Source: a bacterium (GTDB lineage Bacteria > SZUA-182 > DTGQ01). From it: 64,000 nt of DNA. The DNA lies in assembly GCA_040755755.1 (NCBI GenBank), contig JBFLZW010000083.1, forward strand, positions 9,791 through 73,790. Direction: 5' to 3'. Shown here in pieces: positions 24,990-34,199 of the stretch. A model generated the notes under the pieces. The model was not told where the DNA came from. It saw only the letters and a list, made by a program, of their open reading frames with translations, and made no database searches. The translations under genes were made by a program, and so were the position numbers. Position 1 is the first letter of the stretch, and every line of letters starts with the position of its first letter.

Positions 24990-25945
24990 ACGATACCGCT
25001 TTTTTAAAATTCATCGCCATAGCCCTCATATTAAATTCACATTGCGACCCCTTTTATCCAATCAAAGCGTTTGCAACCGGGGGCACGATAGGGCTCTCTC
25101 TCTTTTTTGGGCTCAGTTCATTTGGGCTATTATTGAGTGAACGGAAAAAACCAAGAGGTTTTCATGAATGGTATGGGAGAAGGATAAAAAGAATATACCC
25201 TTCTGTCTGGGTATTACTCATAATAGTATATTTACCAATTAAGGTCCTGACAGGCGGCTTGCGTGGAGCGGACACATTCAGTGTGTTTGGAATGTTTTTT
25301 TATCCTCCTTTTTGGTTTCTGCAATCTCTCATGATTTTTTATTTCCTGGGATTTTTTATAATTAAAAATTACCACAGAAAAAAGCTTCATTATTTTACCT
25401 TTGCATCAATGGCGCTCTATTTAATCGGCTACTTGTATTACCTTAATTTATCAGAATATTCAATTGAGAGTTTACCATTCAGGGCTATTTTCTATTTTTT
25501 AATTTTCTTATTCGGGATTTTCCTCGGAACAAAGAGCAATAAAATAATATTTTCAGGACCTTCTGATTTTCTGGCCTTGGTTTTTTTTATTTCACTCACG
25601 TATGTGCATAAATATCTCATGACAAAAAATAGTTTCATGTCACTGCAAATTATTCAACATCTCCTCATGTTTCCATCTTTATATTATTTTCTAAAATTAG
25701 CCAGATCGGACTTTGTTAATAACAGAATTATGCAGTTGCCGCCCATTTCAAATATCATTACCTATATCAGCAGCTTGACCCTTGAATTATTTATGGTCAA
25801 TGTGACCATTAGCCCTGTAATTTGTACACTGAACCTGCCCTTTCCCATGAATGTAATTATATTCATGGTTCTTACCTTCGTAATGGCTGCTTTACTCCAT
25901 TACGTATCCGCCTGTCTCTCTGAGTCTATCGTAAAATTCTCCTGA
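24986..25945 (+). CDS. Membrane acyltransferase (acyltransferase 3 family)
   Basis: The 319-residue protein has about ten hydrophobic segments and the family's N-terminal catalytic pattern FIAIALILNSHC, with His at the end, followed by GLSLFFGLSSFGLLLSE and RRIKRIYPS. Members move acetyl or other acyl groups onto sugars at the membrane. The coding DNA is strikingly AT-rich compared with its neighbours, with many A/T third positions, suggesting recent import of this gene into the locus. It is a candidate acceptor-side partner of the ACP/ligase module, but that is an inference. It starts inside the stop of the glycosyltransferase (ATGA). Confidence 0.85.
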   Translation: MNDTAFLKFIAIALILNSHCDPFYPIKAFATGGTIGLSLFFGLSSFGLLLSERKKPRGFHEWYGRRIKRIYPSVWVLLIIVYLPIKVLTGGLRGADTFSVFGMFFYPPFWFLQSLMIFYFLGFFIIKNYHRKKLHYFTFASMALYLIGYLYYLNLSEYSIESLPFRAIFYFLIFLFGIFLGTKSNKIIFSGPSDFLALVFFISLTYVHKYLMTKNSFMSLQIIQHLLMFPSLYYFLKLARSDFVNNRIMQLPPISNIITYISSLTLELFMVNVTISPVICTLNLPFPMNVIIFMVLTFVMAALLHYVSACLSESIVKFS

Positions 25946-26003
25946 GATACCACCACAAAGATTGAAGTTTAAATTTAGATATATCATCGGTAAGAGAGGT
26001 ATT

Positions 26004-27560
26004 ATGATACTTTCCAAACATAAAATAAGCATGGCAGCTTTCGATATCATTCTCATCTTTGCAGGCTTCCATAGTGCTTTCTGGTTTGTCTTTGCTTCCG
26101 GCATCTGCGGCAGGCCACATTCATTTCCCCGGTATTATGCGCCCTCCCTGGTATTGATCAGCGCGATCTTTCTTACAATATTCCAACTGGAGGGCTTATA
26201 TAAATATCAGGCCATTACGAATCCCATTCACCAGCTCCAATCGCTTTTAAAATGCTATCTCAAATGCCTGGCCGCCGTTATCCTGATCATCTTTTTCTTC
26301 AAAACCGGATACATCGCCGATAGTCGGCTGACGATTGGCCTGGGGTTTCTGATAAGCTTCCTTTTCATGGTTTTGGCTCGAGCCATAATTATACCGAAGC
26401 TTTTTTACTATCTGGTTACAACAGGCAGGATAAGAAAACGGGTACTCATTCTGGGAGCCGGGCAGCAGGGAAGCAGGGTCTGCACCTTCCTTGAGCATAA
26501 TCCGAAAAATTATTTTCAGGTTGTTGGATTTGCTGACGATCATAAAAGAGCTGGCAGCCGGGTTTGCGGCAAGGAAGTTTTCGGTAACAGCTATGAGCTG
26601 GAAAACATCATTTCCAGCCGGAAGATCGAAGAAATCATCCTTGCCATCAATAACATCAGTAGGGGAGCATTGCTGGACCTGATCGATCGGTGCAAGAGAG
26701 CAGGACTGGTAATTCATGTAGTTTCAGACCTGTTCTCCAGGGTGACCGAGAAAATAGAGGCCGAGGAATTTGGCGGCCTCATGACATTCCGGATCGTTCC
26801 CCGCCAGACAGGTATTATTCACCGGCTAGCCAAACGGGCGGTTGACTTGATAGCATCCGCTGTTCTTTGCACCCTTCTTTCTCCCCTGTTTCTGATCATT
26901 GCCTTATTCATTAAATGGGATTCAGAGGGCCCGGTTTTCTATACAAGCAGGGTAGTCGGAAGGGGAGGAAAAACTTTTGTCTCCTATAAGTTCCGCAGCA
27001 TGCTCAATCACCATGCGGATAACCGGGATGAGCAGCAAAAATATGAAGCAGGGAAAAATCGCCACCTCCAGTTCATGGAGAGTTTCATCCAGGGGAGGAC
27101 CAATGGAGAATTTTTTGTCAAGGATGAATCCCGGATCACGAAGGTGGGCCGTTTTCTGCGAAAGCATTCACTGGATGAGCTGCCACAGCTTATCAACGTT
27201 TTTCGGGGAGAAATGAGCCTGGTGGGTCCCCGTTTTTGTTCAGTTGAAGAATATCAGTTTTATAAGCCGTGGCATAAGCGGCGGTTTCAGGTAAAACCCG
27301 GGATAACCGGACTGTGGCAGGTAAGGGGGCGAAGTGAAGTCAGTTATGACGACATGGTCATCCTGGATCTTTATTATATCCAGAATTGCTCATTTCTGTT
27401 CGACCTTGAGATTTTATTGAGAACCGTATCAGTGGTTTTTACAGGGAAAGGAAGCAGGGTATCAGGAGGAAATTCAAAAAATACAAAAATGAATGAAAGG
27501 GAGTTGACAACAGATGAAAGTACCTTTTGTGGATCTGCAGATTCAGTATCAAACCATTAA
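26004..27560 (+). CDS. Polyprenyl-phosphate sugar-1-phosphate transferase (WcaJ/WbaP-like)
   Basis: This 518-residue membrane enzyme starts the repeat unit by moving a hexose-1-phosphate from UDP-sugar to undecaprenyl phosphate. It has an N-terminal bundle of four or five membrane helices, a Rossmann-like CoA-binding-type domain (LILGAGQQGSRV, about residue 150) and the C-terminal catalytic domain. That domain shows GPVFYTSRVVGRGGKTF, KFRSM, KHSLDELPQLINVFRGEMS, LVGPR and PGITGLWQVRGRSE. ATG 26004 with AGAGAGG is preferred over a TTG at 25962. Its C-terminus runs 47 bases into the next gene. Family is confident; the sugar is not determined. Confidence 0.92.
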   Translation: MILSKHKISMAAFDIILIFAGFHSAFWFVFASGICGRPHSFPRYYAPSLVLISAIFLTIFQLEGLYKYQAITNPIHQLQSLLKCYLKCLAAVILIIFFFKTGYIADSRLTIGLGFLISFLFMVLARAIIIPKLFYYLVTTGRIRKRVLILGAGQQGSRVCTFLEHNPKNYFQVVGFADDHKRAGSRVCGKEVFGNSYELENIISSRKIEEIILAINNISRGALLDLIDRCKRAGLVIHVVSDLFSRVTEKIEAEEFGGLMTFRIVPRQTGIIHRLAKRAVDLIASAVLCTLLSPLFLIIALFIKWDSEGPVFYTSRVVGRGGKTFVSYKFRSMLNHHADNRDEQQKYEAGKNRHLQFMESFIQGRTNGEFFVKDESRITKVGRFLRKHSLDELPQLINVFRGEMSLVGPRFCSVEEYQFYKPWHKRRFQVKPGITGLWQVRGRSEVSYDDMVILDLYYIQNCSFLFDLEILLRTVSVVFTGKGSRVSGGNSKNTKMNERELTTDESTFCGSADSVSNH

Positions 27561-28644
27561 GCCTGAAATTGATGCCGCTGTTCAGGATGTTCTGGACAGT
27601 GCTGCCTTTATCATGGGCCCGAAGGTAGCGGAGTTCGAACAGGGTTTTGCCCGGCTTCACTCGGCAGCATATTGTATTGGAACCAGCTCAGGGACAGACT
27701 CTCTGCACCTTGCTCTTTGGGCGGCAGGCATCCAGTCAGGAGATGCCGTGATTATTCCGGTAAACACCTTTATTGCCACGGCAGAGGCGGTGAGCCTGTG
27801 CGGTGCGGAGCCGGTTTTTATCGACTGTGATGAATACTATAACCTTGATGTCTCAAAGCTGAAGCAGAAGCTGTCGGCGCTGAGAGCAAAGGAGTGGGCC
27901 AGGCTCAAGGGGATCATTCCGGTACATCTTTATGGCCAGCCGGCAGACATGGATGAAATTGCAGCCCTGGCCAGGGAGTATGACCTTGTGATGATCGAAG
28001 ATTGCGCTCAGGCGCATTGTGCCCAATGGAACGGCAGGCCGGTTGGGACATTCGGCCTGGTTGGCTGTTTTTCCTTCTACCCCGGCAAGAACCTGGGAGC
28101 CTATGGTGAAGCAGGGGCGGTGATAACCAATGATCGCAGCCTCTATGAGGCCATGATGCTGATCCATGATCACGGCGCCAGGATCAGGTATCATCACCAT
28201 GTGATCGGACATAACTACCGGATGGAGGGCATTCAGGGAGCAGTCCTTTCCGTCAAGCTGAACTATATCAATTCCTGGACCGAAAAGCGGCGGGAAAACG
28301 CGAACCTTTACGGTGAGTTGCTGAAAGACGTGGTGGAGGTTGCCATTCCAAAGATCAAGCCGGGCCGAACACATTCATTTCATCTTTATGTCGTCAGGGT
28401 AAAAGAGCGGGACGCTCTGATGAAATATTTAACTGATCACGGGATCAGTACTGGCCTGCATTACCCTGTTCCTCTTCACCTTCAAAAGGCCTATGCACAT
28501 CTTGGATACCGGAGGGGCGATTTCCCGATGGCGGAAAAGATGGCCGGTGAGATTCTATCGCTGCCCATGTATCCGGAATTGACGAAGGAGCAGATTAATT
28601 ATGTGGTGAACCAAATCAAGAACTTTTTCGGGAAGAGGCGGTGA
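27514..28644 (+). CDS. PLP-dependent sugar aminotransferase (DegT/DnrJ/EryC1, WbpE-like)
   Basis: The 376-residue protein has SSGTDSLHLALWA, IPVNTFIATAEAVSLCGAEP, IEDCAQAHCA and the PLP Lys in YPGKNLGAYGEAGAV. These enzymes convert a keto-sugar nucleotide to an amino sugar. It is followed 11 bases later by a Gfo/Idh dehydrogenase and then by a WbpD-like N-acetyltransferase. The set matches the WbpB/WbpE/WbpD steps that make 3-acetamido sugars from UDP-GlcNAc-derived uronic acid. ATG lies inside the previous gene, with GGGAG nearby. Confidence 0.9.
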   Translation: MKVPFVDLQIQYQTIKPEIDAAVQDVLDSAAFIMGPKVAEFEQGFARLHSAAYCIGTSSGTDSLHLALWAAGIQSGDAVIIPVNTFIATAEAVSLCGAEPVFIDCDEYYNLDVSKLKQKLSALRAKEWARLKGIIPVHLYGQPADMDEIAALAREYDLVMIEDCAQAHCAQWNGRPVGTFGLVGCFSFYPGKNLGAYGEAGAVITNDRSLYEAMMLIHDHGARIRYHHHVIGHNYRMEGIQGAVLSVKLNYINSWTEKRRENANLYGELLKDVVEVAIPKIKPGRTHSFHLYVVRVKERDALMKYLTDHGISTGLHYPVPLHLQKAYAHLGYRRGDFPMAEKMAGEILSLPMYPELTKEQINYVVNQIKNFFGKRR

Positions 28645-28654
28645 AGACAAACTT

Positions 28655-29617
28655 ATGTGCAAAGTAGCCGTGTTAGGCCTGGGGTGGTGGGGATCCAAGC
28701 TGTTGCGGAATGTACTCCATCATCCCGCAGTTGAAAGCGTGACAGGGGTTGACCCCTCTGCAGTTCGCCGTCAAGAAATTGCTGCAAATCTGAACGCTCC
28801 CGTGTTGGCTGATCCTGAAGAGATATTCCGGGATCCTTCAATCAGGGCCATAGTAATTGCCACTCCACCGAAAACCCATTTTGAGCTGGCCAAAAGTGCC
28901 CTGGCAGCCGGCAAAGATGTGCTGATAACCAAGCCTCCGACCAAAACCCTTGCGGAGCTTGAATACCTTACAGCTCTGGCCGGGCAAAACAGGTGCATCT
29001 TTATGATGGATTCCACCTTTGTCTACAGTGAGCCGGTCTGGAAAATCAGAGAGCTGCTCGAAAGTAATCTTTTTCCGGATATCGTATTCATTCAATCCCT
29101 GCGCTACGGAAATGACCTTCGTCTGCACCATGTAAGCCGTCTGCAGGAAACCATGCTGGATAATGGAATCAGTGTGGTCGAGGACCTTGTGTTCCATGAT
29201 CTGGCTATTCTCAATTACCTGCTGCCAGGCACGAGGTTTCAGCCAAAAGCCGGTCACAAGGTCAATCTGCTCTCGAATACCCTCTGTGATACGGCCTTTA
29301 TCCGGCTGGATACTGACAAATTCCCTGTTCATATCGGATTGAGCTGGACCTTGCCGGAGCGGCGGCGCGAACTGTTGATCTGTGATCGAAAGAAGCAATT
29401 GATATTTGATGATCTTGCAGCAGGTAGCAAGCTCAGGCTGTTCTGGATCGAAGAAAAGCGGGAAGATCTCATCGGGCATGGACATGAAGAGCCCCTTTTC
29501 CGGGTAATTGACCACTTCCTGCACTGCATCCAAACCAGAGGGACCCCGTTTACCGATGGAGTATATATGCTGAAAGTGATGCGCATCTTTCAATCGGTGC
29601 TGGAGCTGTTCCCATGA
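28655..29617 (+). CDS. Gfo/Idh/MocA family sugar dehydrogenase
   Basis: This NAD(P)-binding oxidoreductase (320 residues) has AVLGLGWWGSKLLRN at the start and the pattern VIATPPKTHFELAKSALAAGKDV. The usual EKP site reads TKPP here (LITKPPTKT), a variation of the normally conserved Glu. It sits directly between the aminotransferase and the acetyltransferase. Making the 3-keto sugar substrate of the aminotransferase is the most natural role, as WbpB does. It overlaps the next gene by four bases. Confidence 0.85.
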   Translation: MCKVAVLGLGWWGSKLLRNVLHHPAVESVTGVDPSAVRRQEIAANLNAPVLADPEEIFRDPSIRAIVIATPPKTHFELAKSALAAGKDVLITKPPTKTLAELEYLTALAGQNRCIFMMDSTFVYSEPVWKIRELLESNLFPDIVFIQSLRYGNDLRLHHVSRLQETMLDNGISVVEDLVFHDLAILNYLLPGTRFQPKAGHKVNLLSNTLCDTAFIRLDTDKFPVHIGLSWTLPERRRELLICDRKKQLIFDDLAAGSKLRLFWIEEKREDLIGHGHEEPLFRVIDHFLHCIQTRGTPFTDGVYMLKVMRIFQSVLELFP

Positions 29618-30204
29618 GCAGCAAACGAGAAGTGAATCCGCCTCCCTTCATTCACCAATTAGCCATAGTTGAAACCAAAAAGATTGGCTGCGGTACCCGT
29701 ATCTGGGCATGGACCCACATTCAAGAGGATGTTGTGGTGGGAGAGTATTGTAATGTCGGAGAGCACTGTTTTTTGGAAAACGGCGTTTCGATAGGCAATC
29801 GGGTTGTGGTTAAGAATGGCATTTCCCTCTGGCAGGGAATCACCGTTGCGGACCAGGCTTTCATAGGGCCTCATGTTGTTTTTACCAATGAGCGGTTTCC
29901 ACGCTCCGGCTTTCCCAAGCCGTATGAGGCCATTACCATTGAGCGGGGAGCAAGTATTGGCGCCGGTTCAGTTATTGTTCCCGGCATCCGGATAGGCTGT
30001 TATGCAACTATCGGTGCTGGTTCGGTAGTTACCCGCACGGTGGCCGACCATGCCCTGGTATTTGGAAATCCTGCCAGGCGACAGGGCTGGATGTGTATAT
30101 GCGGTTTAAAGCTGAAAGTCAGTGATCCAATGGCCCCGACAACCTGTGAGTGCGGAAGGAAGTATGAAATATATCAAGAAACCTGCCGGCTGCTGGCTGG
30201 CTGA
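29614..30204 (+). CDS. Hexapeptide N-acetyltransferase (WbpD-like)
   Basis: The 196-residue protein is built of left-handed beta-helix hexapeptide repeats (IGNRVVVKNGISLWQG, ASIGAGSVIVPGIRIG, ATIGAGSVVTRTVADHALVFGNPA). VFTNERFPRSGFPKP is typical of the WbpD subfamily. A C-terminal Cys cluster (MCICGLKL and TTCECGRKY) forms a possible zinc ribbon. It would acetylate the 3-amino sugar made by the preceding two enzymes, using acetyl-CoA. It starts by ATGA overlap. Confidence 0.88.
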   Translation: MSSKREVNPPPFIHQLAIVETKKIGCGTRIWAWTHIQEDVVVGEYCNVGEHCFLENGVSIGNRVVVKNGISLWQGITVADQAFIGPHVVFTNERFPRSGFPKPYEAITIERGASIGAGSVIVPGIRIGCYATIGAGSVVTRTVADHALVFGNPARRQGWMCICGLKLKVSDPMAPTTCECGRKYEIYQETCRLLAG

Positions 30205-30236
30205 AATATAAACCTAAGTGTAAGGAGATTGGAGAG

Positions 30237-31307
30237 ATGATAATTACCAGAACCCCATTCAGGATAACCCTGGGAGGAGGAGGAACGGATTTGCCTTCGT
30301 ATTATACCCGATACGGAGGGTTTGTCTTTAGTGCTGCCATCAACAAGTATATGTTTATTAATTTAAACCGGCCGGTAGTAGATGATCTGGTCAGGGTAAA
30401 GTACGCCAAATCGGAAATTGTCAAGCACAGGGATGATCTCCAGCACGAGATTGCCAGGGCTGCCCTGAGCATGCTGGGCATTGAAAAGGCCATTGAAGTC
30501 ATTTCATCAGCCGACATTCCTGATGGGACAGGGCTGGGATCATCGAGCTGTTACACCGTTGGCCTGCTGAACGCTATTCATGCATTAAAGCGTGATTATA
30601 TCAGTCTTCCTGATCTGGCCGAGGAAGCCTGCTACCTCGAGATTGAGCAGTTAAAGAAACCTATCGGAAAGCAGGATCAATATATTGCCACCTTCGGGGG
30701 ATTGACTGCCTTTGAGATTGCCAGGGATGGGAGAGTTACCGTGATGCGGGTTGATGTTCCTCCCAGCGTAGTGGACGACCTCAGGCGAAATATGTTGATG
30801 TTCTACACCGGCGTATCGCGGCAGAGTATGGATATCCTGAGTGAGCAGAATAAAGGGGCGCAAAACAGCAAAAAGACGGTACTGGACAGTCTTCACTATA
30901 TCAAAGAAAGCGGATACCAGATCAAGGAGCTGATTGAAAAGGGGAACTTGACCGATTTTGGCCTGATGCTGGACAAGCACTGGGAACATAAGAAGAAAAT
31001 GTCTTCCAAAATATCCAGCCTGGAATTTGACCGGATTTATCAGGTAGCCAAAGACTATGGGGCTCTTGGTGGAAAAATAACCGGTGCCGGAGGGGGAGGC
31101 TTTTTCCTGTTTTACATTGAGAAAGGCCATGACCAGTTACGAACGGCGATGCATATGATGGGGCTTCGGGAAATGCGGTTTAACTTTGAGTTTGAAGGAT
31201 CAAAGATTCTCGTAAACCTGGTGAACAGTGAAAATGAATATCAGGGGCGTCACTTGTGGAGCATACCCCAGATTCAGAAGAGAATGTCGGTAATCCATGC
31301 AATTTAA
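30237..31307 (+). CDS. hddA: GHMP-family heptose-7-phosphate kinase (HddA-like)
   Basis: The 356-residue GHMP kinase has RTPFRITLGGGGTDLPSYY at the N-terminus, the P-loop-like PDGTGLGSSSCYTVGLLN and the C-terminal GGKITGAGGGGFFLFY. The sequence is typical of D-glycero-alpha-D-manno-heptose-7-phosphate kinase, which phosphorylates C1 of the heptose-7-phosphate. Genes for the isomerase, phosphatase and guanylyltransferase of the same pathway lie at 33-36 kb, completing the GDP-heptose route. AAGGAGATTGGAGAG precedes the ATG. Confidence 0.88.
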   Translation: MIITRTPFRITLGGGGTDLPSYYTRYGGFVFSAAINKYMFINLNRPVVDDLVRVKYAKSEIVKHRDDLQHEIARAALSMLGIEKAIEVISSADIPDGTGLGSSSCYTVGLLNAIHALKRDYISLPDLAEEACYLEIEQLKKPIGKQDQYIATFGGLTAFEIARDGRVTVMRVDVPPSVVDDLRRNMLMFYTGVSRQSMDILSEQNKGAQNSKKTVLDSLHYIKESGYQIKELIEKGNLTDFGLMLDKHWEHKKKMSSKISSLEFDRIYQVAKDYGALGGKITGAGGGGFFLFYIEKGHDQLRTAMHMMGLREMRFNFEFEGSKILVNLVNSENEYQGRHLWSIPQIQKRMSVIHAI

Positions 31308-31321
31308 GTTAAGGTAAGGCC

Positions 31322-32149
31322 ATGAAACTCAAAGGGAAAATAGCCATTATCACTGGTGGGAGCCGCGGGATAGGAAAGGCTATCGCCAGGGCATTTCTGG
31401 CAGAGGGAGCTTTGGTAACTATTACCGGCCGGAATCAGGATGAATTAGCCAGGGCTGGTGAAGAGCTGTCAAGGGTTGGAGCTATCCGCAGCTTCCGCGC
31501 TGACATCAGGGAGGAGCAGGAAATACGGCAACTTGTTGCCGAGGTCCTGAACACCTTCGGCACGATCGATGTGCTGGTAAACAATGCGGGCATTCAGGGC
31601 CCTATCGGGAAATTCTGGGAAGTTGATTGTGAGGATTGGGCTGATAACATCAAAGTTAACCTTCTGGGGACTGTGCGATGCACCAGGAGTGTAGTGCCAA
31701 TCATGATAGCCAAAAAAGCAGGCAAGATCATCAACCTGTCAGGTGGCGGCGCTGCTGCCTCAAGGCCCTGTTTTTCAGCCTATGGGGCAGGAAAAGCGGC
31801 TCTTGTCCGGTTCACCGAAATTCTGGCCGAGGAGGTCAGAGAGTATCACATCGACGTCAACGCTCTGGCCCCCGGGGCAGTGAATACAAGGATGCTGCAC
31901 GAGATACTGGAGGCAGAAGCAAAGGCTGGTGAGAAAGAACTGAGGGACGCCAGAGAGAGGAGCGAAAAAGGGGGGACATCTCCTGAGCTGGCAGCGGCTT
32001 TGGCGGTTTTTTTAGCTTCATCTGCGTCTGATGGCCTGAGTGGACGTCTCATCAGCGCGGTTTGGGACAACTGGCAGCAGTTTAGCCCGGACCGGATTGC
32101 ATCGATAATGTCGGGCAACTTATATACGCTGAGAAGGGTGAGTCAATGA
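31322..32149 (+). CDS. Short-chain dehydrogenase/reductase
   Basis: The 275-residue enzyme has the NAD(P) motif GGSRGIGKA, NNAGI, INLSGGG and the catalytic pair SAYGAGKAAL. It may act on a nucleotide-sugar intermediate in the heptose branch, or elsewhere. It follows the heptose kinase by 14 bases with AAGGTAAGG, and is followed by a Gfo/Idh gene. Substrate cannot be read. Confidence 0.88.
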   Translation: MKLKGKIAIITGGSRGIGKAIARAFLAEGALVTITGRNQDELARAGEELSRVGAIRSFRADIREEQEIRQLVAEVLNTFGTIDVLVNNAGIQGPIGKFWEVDCEDWADNIKVNLLGTVRCTRSVVPIMIAKKAGKIINLSGGGAAASRPCFSAYGAGKAALVRFTEILAEEVREYHIDVNALAPGAVNTRMLHEILEAEAKAGEKELRDARERSEKGGTSPELAAALAVFLASSASDGLSGRLISAVWDNWQQFSPDRIASIMSGNLYTLRRVSQ

Positions 32150-32192
32150 TCAATAACCACCGTGATGGAATACCGAGTCGGAGGAAATCACC

Positions 32193-33194
32193 ATGAAGGT
32201 GGCCATTATAGGAGCAGGCTTAATAGGGAATAAGAGAGCTATGGCTATCGGGAAATCACCAGGGTGCAGGCTGGCGGCTGTTTGTGATGTTAATCCTGAG
32301 CGGGCAGGGAAACTGGCGCAAATGTATGGCGCGGATACCTACCAGAACTGGGAGGAGATGGGGCAGCGGGATGATATAGAGACGGTAGTCATTGCTACTG
32401 TCAATAAGTTTCTGGCTCCCATTGCCGTATTTTTCCTGGAGAGAGGAAAGCATGTCCTGTGTGAAAAGCCCCTGGGGAGGAATGCCCGGGAAGCTGGCTT
32501 AATGGTAGAGGCTGCCAGAAAGAGCGGGGTGAAGCTGAAGACCGGCTTCAATCACCGTCATCATCCGGGAATAGCCAGGGCACGGCAGCTTGTTGACGAG
32601 GGGCGGATTGGTGAAATCAGCTTCCTGCGGTGCAGGTACGGGCACGGAGGAAGGCCGGGGTATGATCGCGAATGGCGGGCGGATAAGAATTTGTGCGGTG
32701 GCGGTGAATTGCTGGATCAGGGGGTACATGTAGTCGATCTTTTCCGGTGGTTTGCCGGGGATTTTCATGAGGTTTTTGGCTATCTTCCCACCTTGTTCTG
32801 GAACATGCAGGTTGAGGATAATGCCTTTGCCCTGTTTAAGACAAAGACCGGACAGATTGCTTCTCTCCATACCAGTTGGACTCAATGGAAAAACATTTTC
32901 TCCTTTGAGGTATTTGGCCGTGACGGCTATGTGATTGTAGAGGGTTTGGGCGGAAGCTATGGTCCGGAAAGGCTGAAAGCAGGAAGACGAAGATCTGAGG
33001 GCGGAGCCCCGGAAGAGGAGACCATTGATTTTCCCGCCGAGGATATTTCCTGGGAAGAGGAGTGGAAGGAACTGGTACAGGCCATCAGGGAAAACCGTGA
33101 ACCATTAGGGAGCGGGCAGGATGGATACGAGGCCAACCGAATGCTGGAAGCGGTGTATGATTCAGCCCGGCTTGGCAGACCGGTTGAGCTCTAG
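32193..33194 (+). CDS. Gfo/Idh/MocA family oxidoreductase
   Basis: This NAD(P)-binding oxidoreductase of 333 residues has AIIGAGLIGNKRAMAIG at the start, the EKP motif in VLCEKPLGRN, and GGGELLDQGVHVVDLFRW. It is distinct from the earlier Gfo/Idh gene and likely acts on another sugar of the same locus. GGAGGAAATCACC precedes the ATG. Whether it works with the SDR gene in front is an inference from adjacency. Confidence 0.85.
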   Translation: MKVAIIGAGLIGNKRAMAIGKSPGCRLAAVCDVNPERAGKLAQMYGADTYQNWEEMGQRDDIETVVIATVNKFLAPIAVFFLERGKHVLCEKPLGRNAREAGLMVEAARKSGVKLKTGFNHRHHPGIARARQLVDEGRIGEISFLRCRYGHGGRPGYDREWRADKNLCGGGELLDQGVHVVDLFRWFAGDFHEVFGYLPTLFWNMQVEDNAFALFKTKTGQIASLHTSWTQWKNIFSFEVFGRDGYVIVEGLGGSYGPERLKAGRRRSEGGAPEEETIDFPAEDISWEEEWKELVQAIRENREPLGSGQDGYEANRMLEAVYDSARLGRPVEL

Positions 33195-33257
33195 GCCATT
33201 GCCCCCCTATAAGATAGAGTGAAGTTATAAGACAATCATCACAAGGAATCAAGCATC

Positions 33258-34199
33258 ATGAATAAAAAAATTGTCTTAGTTACCGGCTGTGCAGGCTTTA
33301 TTGGCAGCAACCTCAGTAAATGCCTCTGTGACGAAGGGTATAAGGTAGTGGGCATTGATAATCTCTCTCACGGCACTATTGAGAATGTCGATCACCGGGT
33401 TATCTTTCATAAGAAAGATATTCGGGATCAGGAGATTTATTCATTATTTGAAGGAGTGGATACCGTATTTCACCTGGCTGCCAAAAACTGCCTGATTGAC
33501 TGCCTGCGCAATCCCCTTGAGACGAGCGGAATTAATGTGTATGGAACAGTAAATGTTCTTGAAGGAGCCAGGAGAGCCAGGGTGAGAAAGTTTATCTACG
33601 CGGATACCTCGGCTGAATATGAGGGAGTACCTGATTTCCCCTCCACGGTAGAGAGGGTATGTCCTATCGGCACTTACGCAGTGAGCAAGAGGGGAGCCGC
33701 TCTTTTTTGCGAGAGTTACCGCAACCTCCATAGAATGAATATTACTACCTTGCGATATTTTAATGTTTACGGTCCTGCGCAGGATTGGCGGCGCGTAGTG
33801 CCTCCGGTAATGAGCTCTTTCATTATTAAAATGCTCAAGGGGGAAAGGCCGGTAATTTACGGAAATGGAGAAAAAAGGAGGGATTTTATCTACGTGGACG
33901 ATGTCAACCAATTTCACCTTTTAGCTATGAATGATGAGAAATTACATGGCAAAACGTTCAATGTGGGCAGTGGCACGAACTATTCAATCAATGAAATTTT
34001 TTCTGCCATTGAAGGAATCCTGCAAACCGGTCTGACTCCAATCTATAAAGAGGATTTGCCGGGAGAGGCGCAAATCACTCTGGCGGATATCTCCCGGGAG
34101 AAGGAAATCGGCTGGGAGCCGCGAATAAGTCTGCAGGAAGGATTGAAAAGATCGATTGAGTATATCCAAAGAAGGGTACTTCAGGTGGATCTGTCATGA
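33258..34199 (+). CDS. NAD-dependent nucleotide-sugar epimerase/dehydratase
   Basis: The 313-residue extended SDR has GCAGFIGSNL, ADTSAEYEG in place of the usual SS-VYG, the catalytic GTYAVSK, and the later FNVYGPAQDWRRVVPP and NGEKRRDFIYVDDV. It could be an epimerase or dehydratase on GDP-heptose, or a UDP-sugar epimerase. Its ATGA overlap with the heptose guanylyltransferase gene favours the former. AAGGAATC precedes the ATG. Confidence 0.85.
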   Translation: MNKKIVLVTGCAGFIGSNLSKCLCDEGYKVVGIDNLSHGTIENVDHRVIFHKKDIRDQEIYSLFEGVDTVFHLAAKNCLIDCLRNPLETSGINVYGTVNVLEGARRARVRKFIYADTSAEYEGVPDFPSTVERVCPIGTYAVSKRGAALFCESYRNLHRMNITTLRYFNVYGPAQDWRRVVPPVMSSFIIKMLKGERPVIYGNGEKRRDFIYVDDVNQFHLLAMNDEKLHGKTFNVGSGTNYSINEIFSAIEGILQTGLTPIYKEDLPGEAQITLADISREKEIGWEPRISLQEGLKRSIEYIQRRVLQVDLS

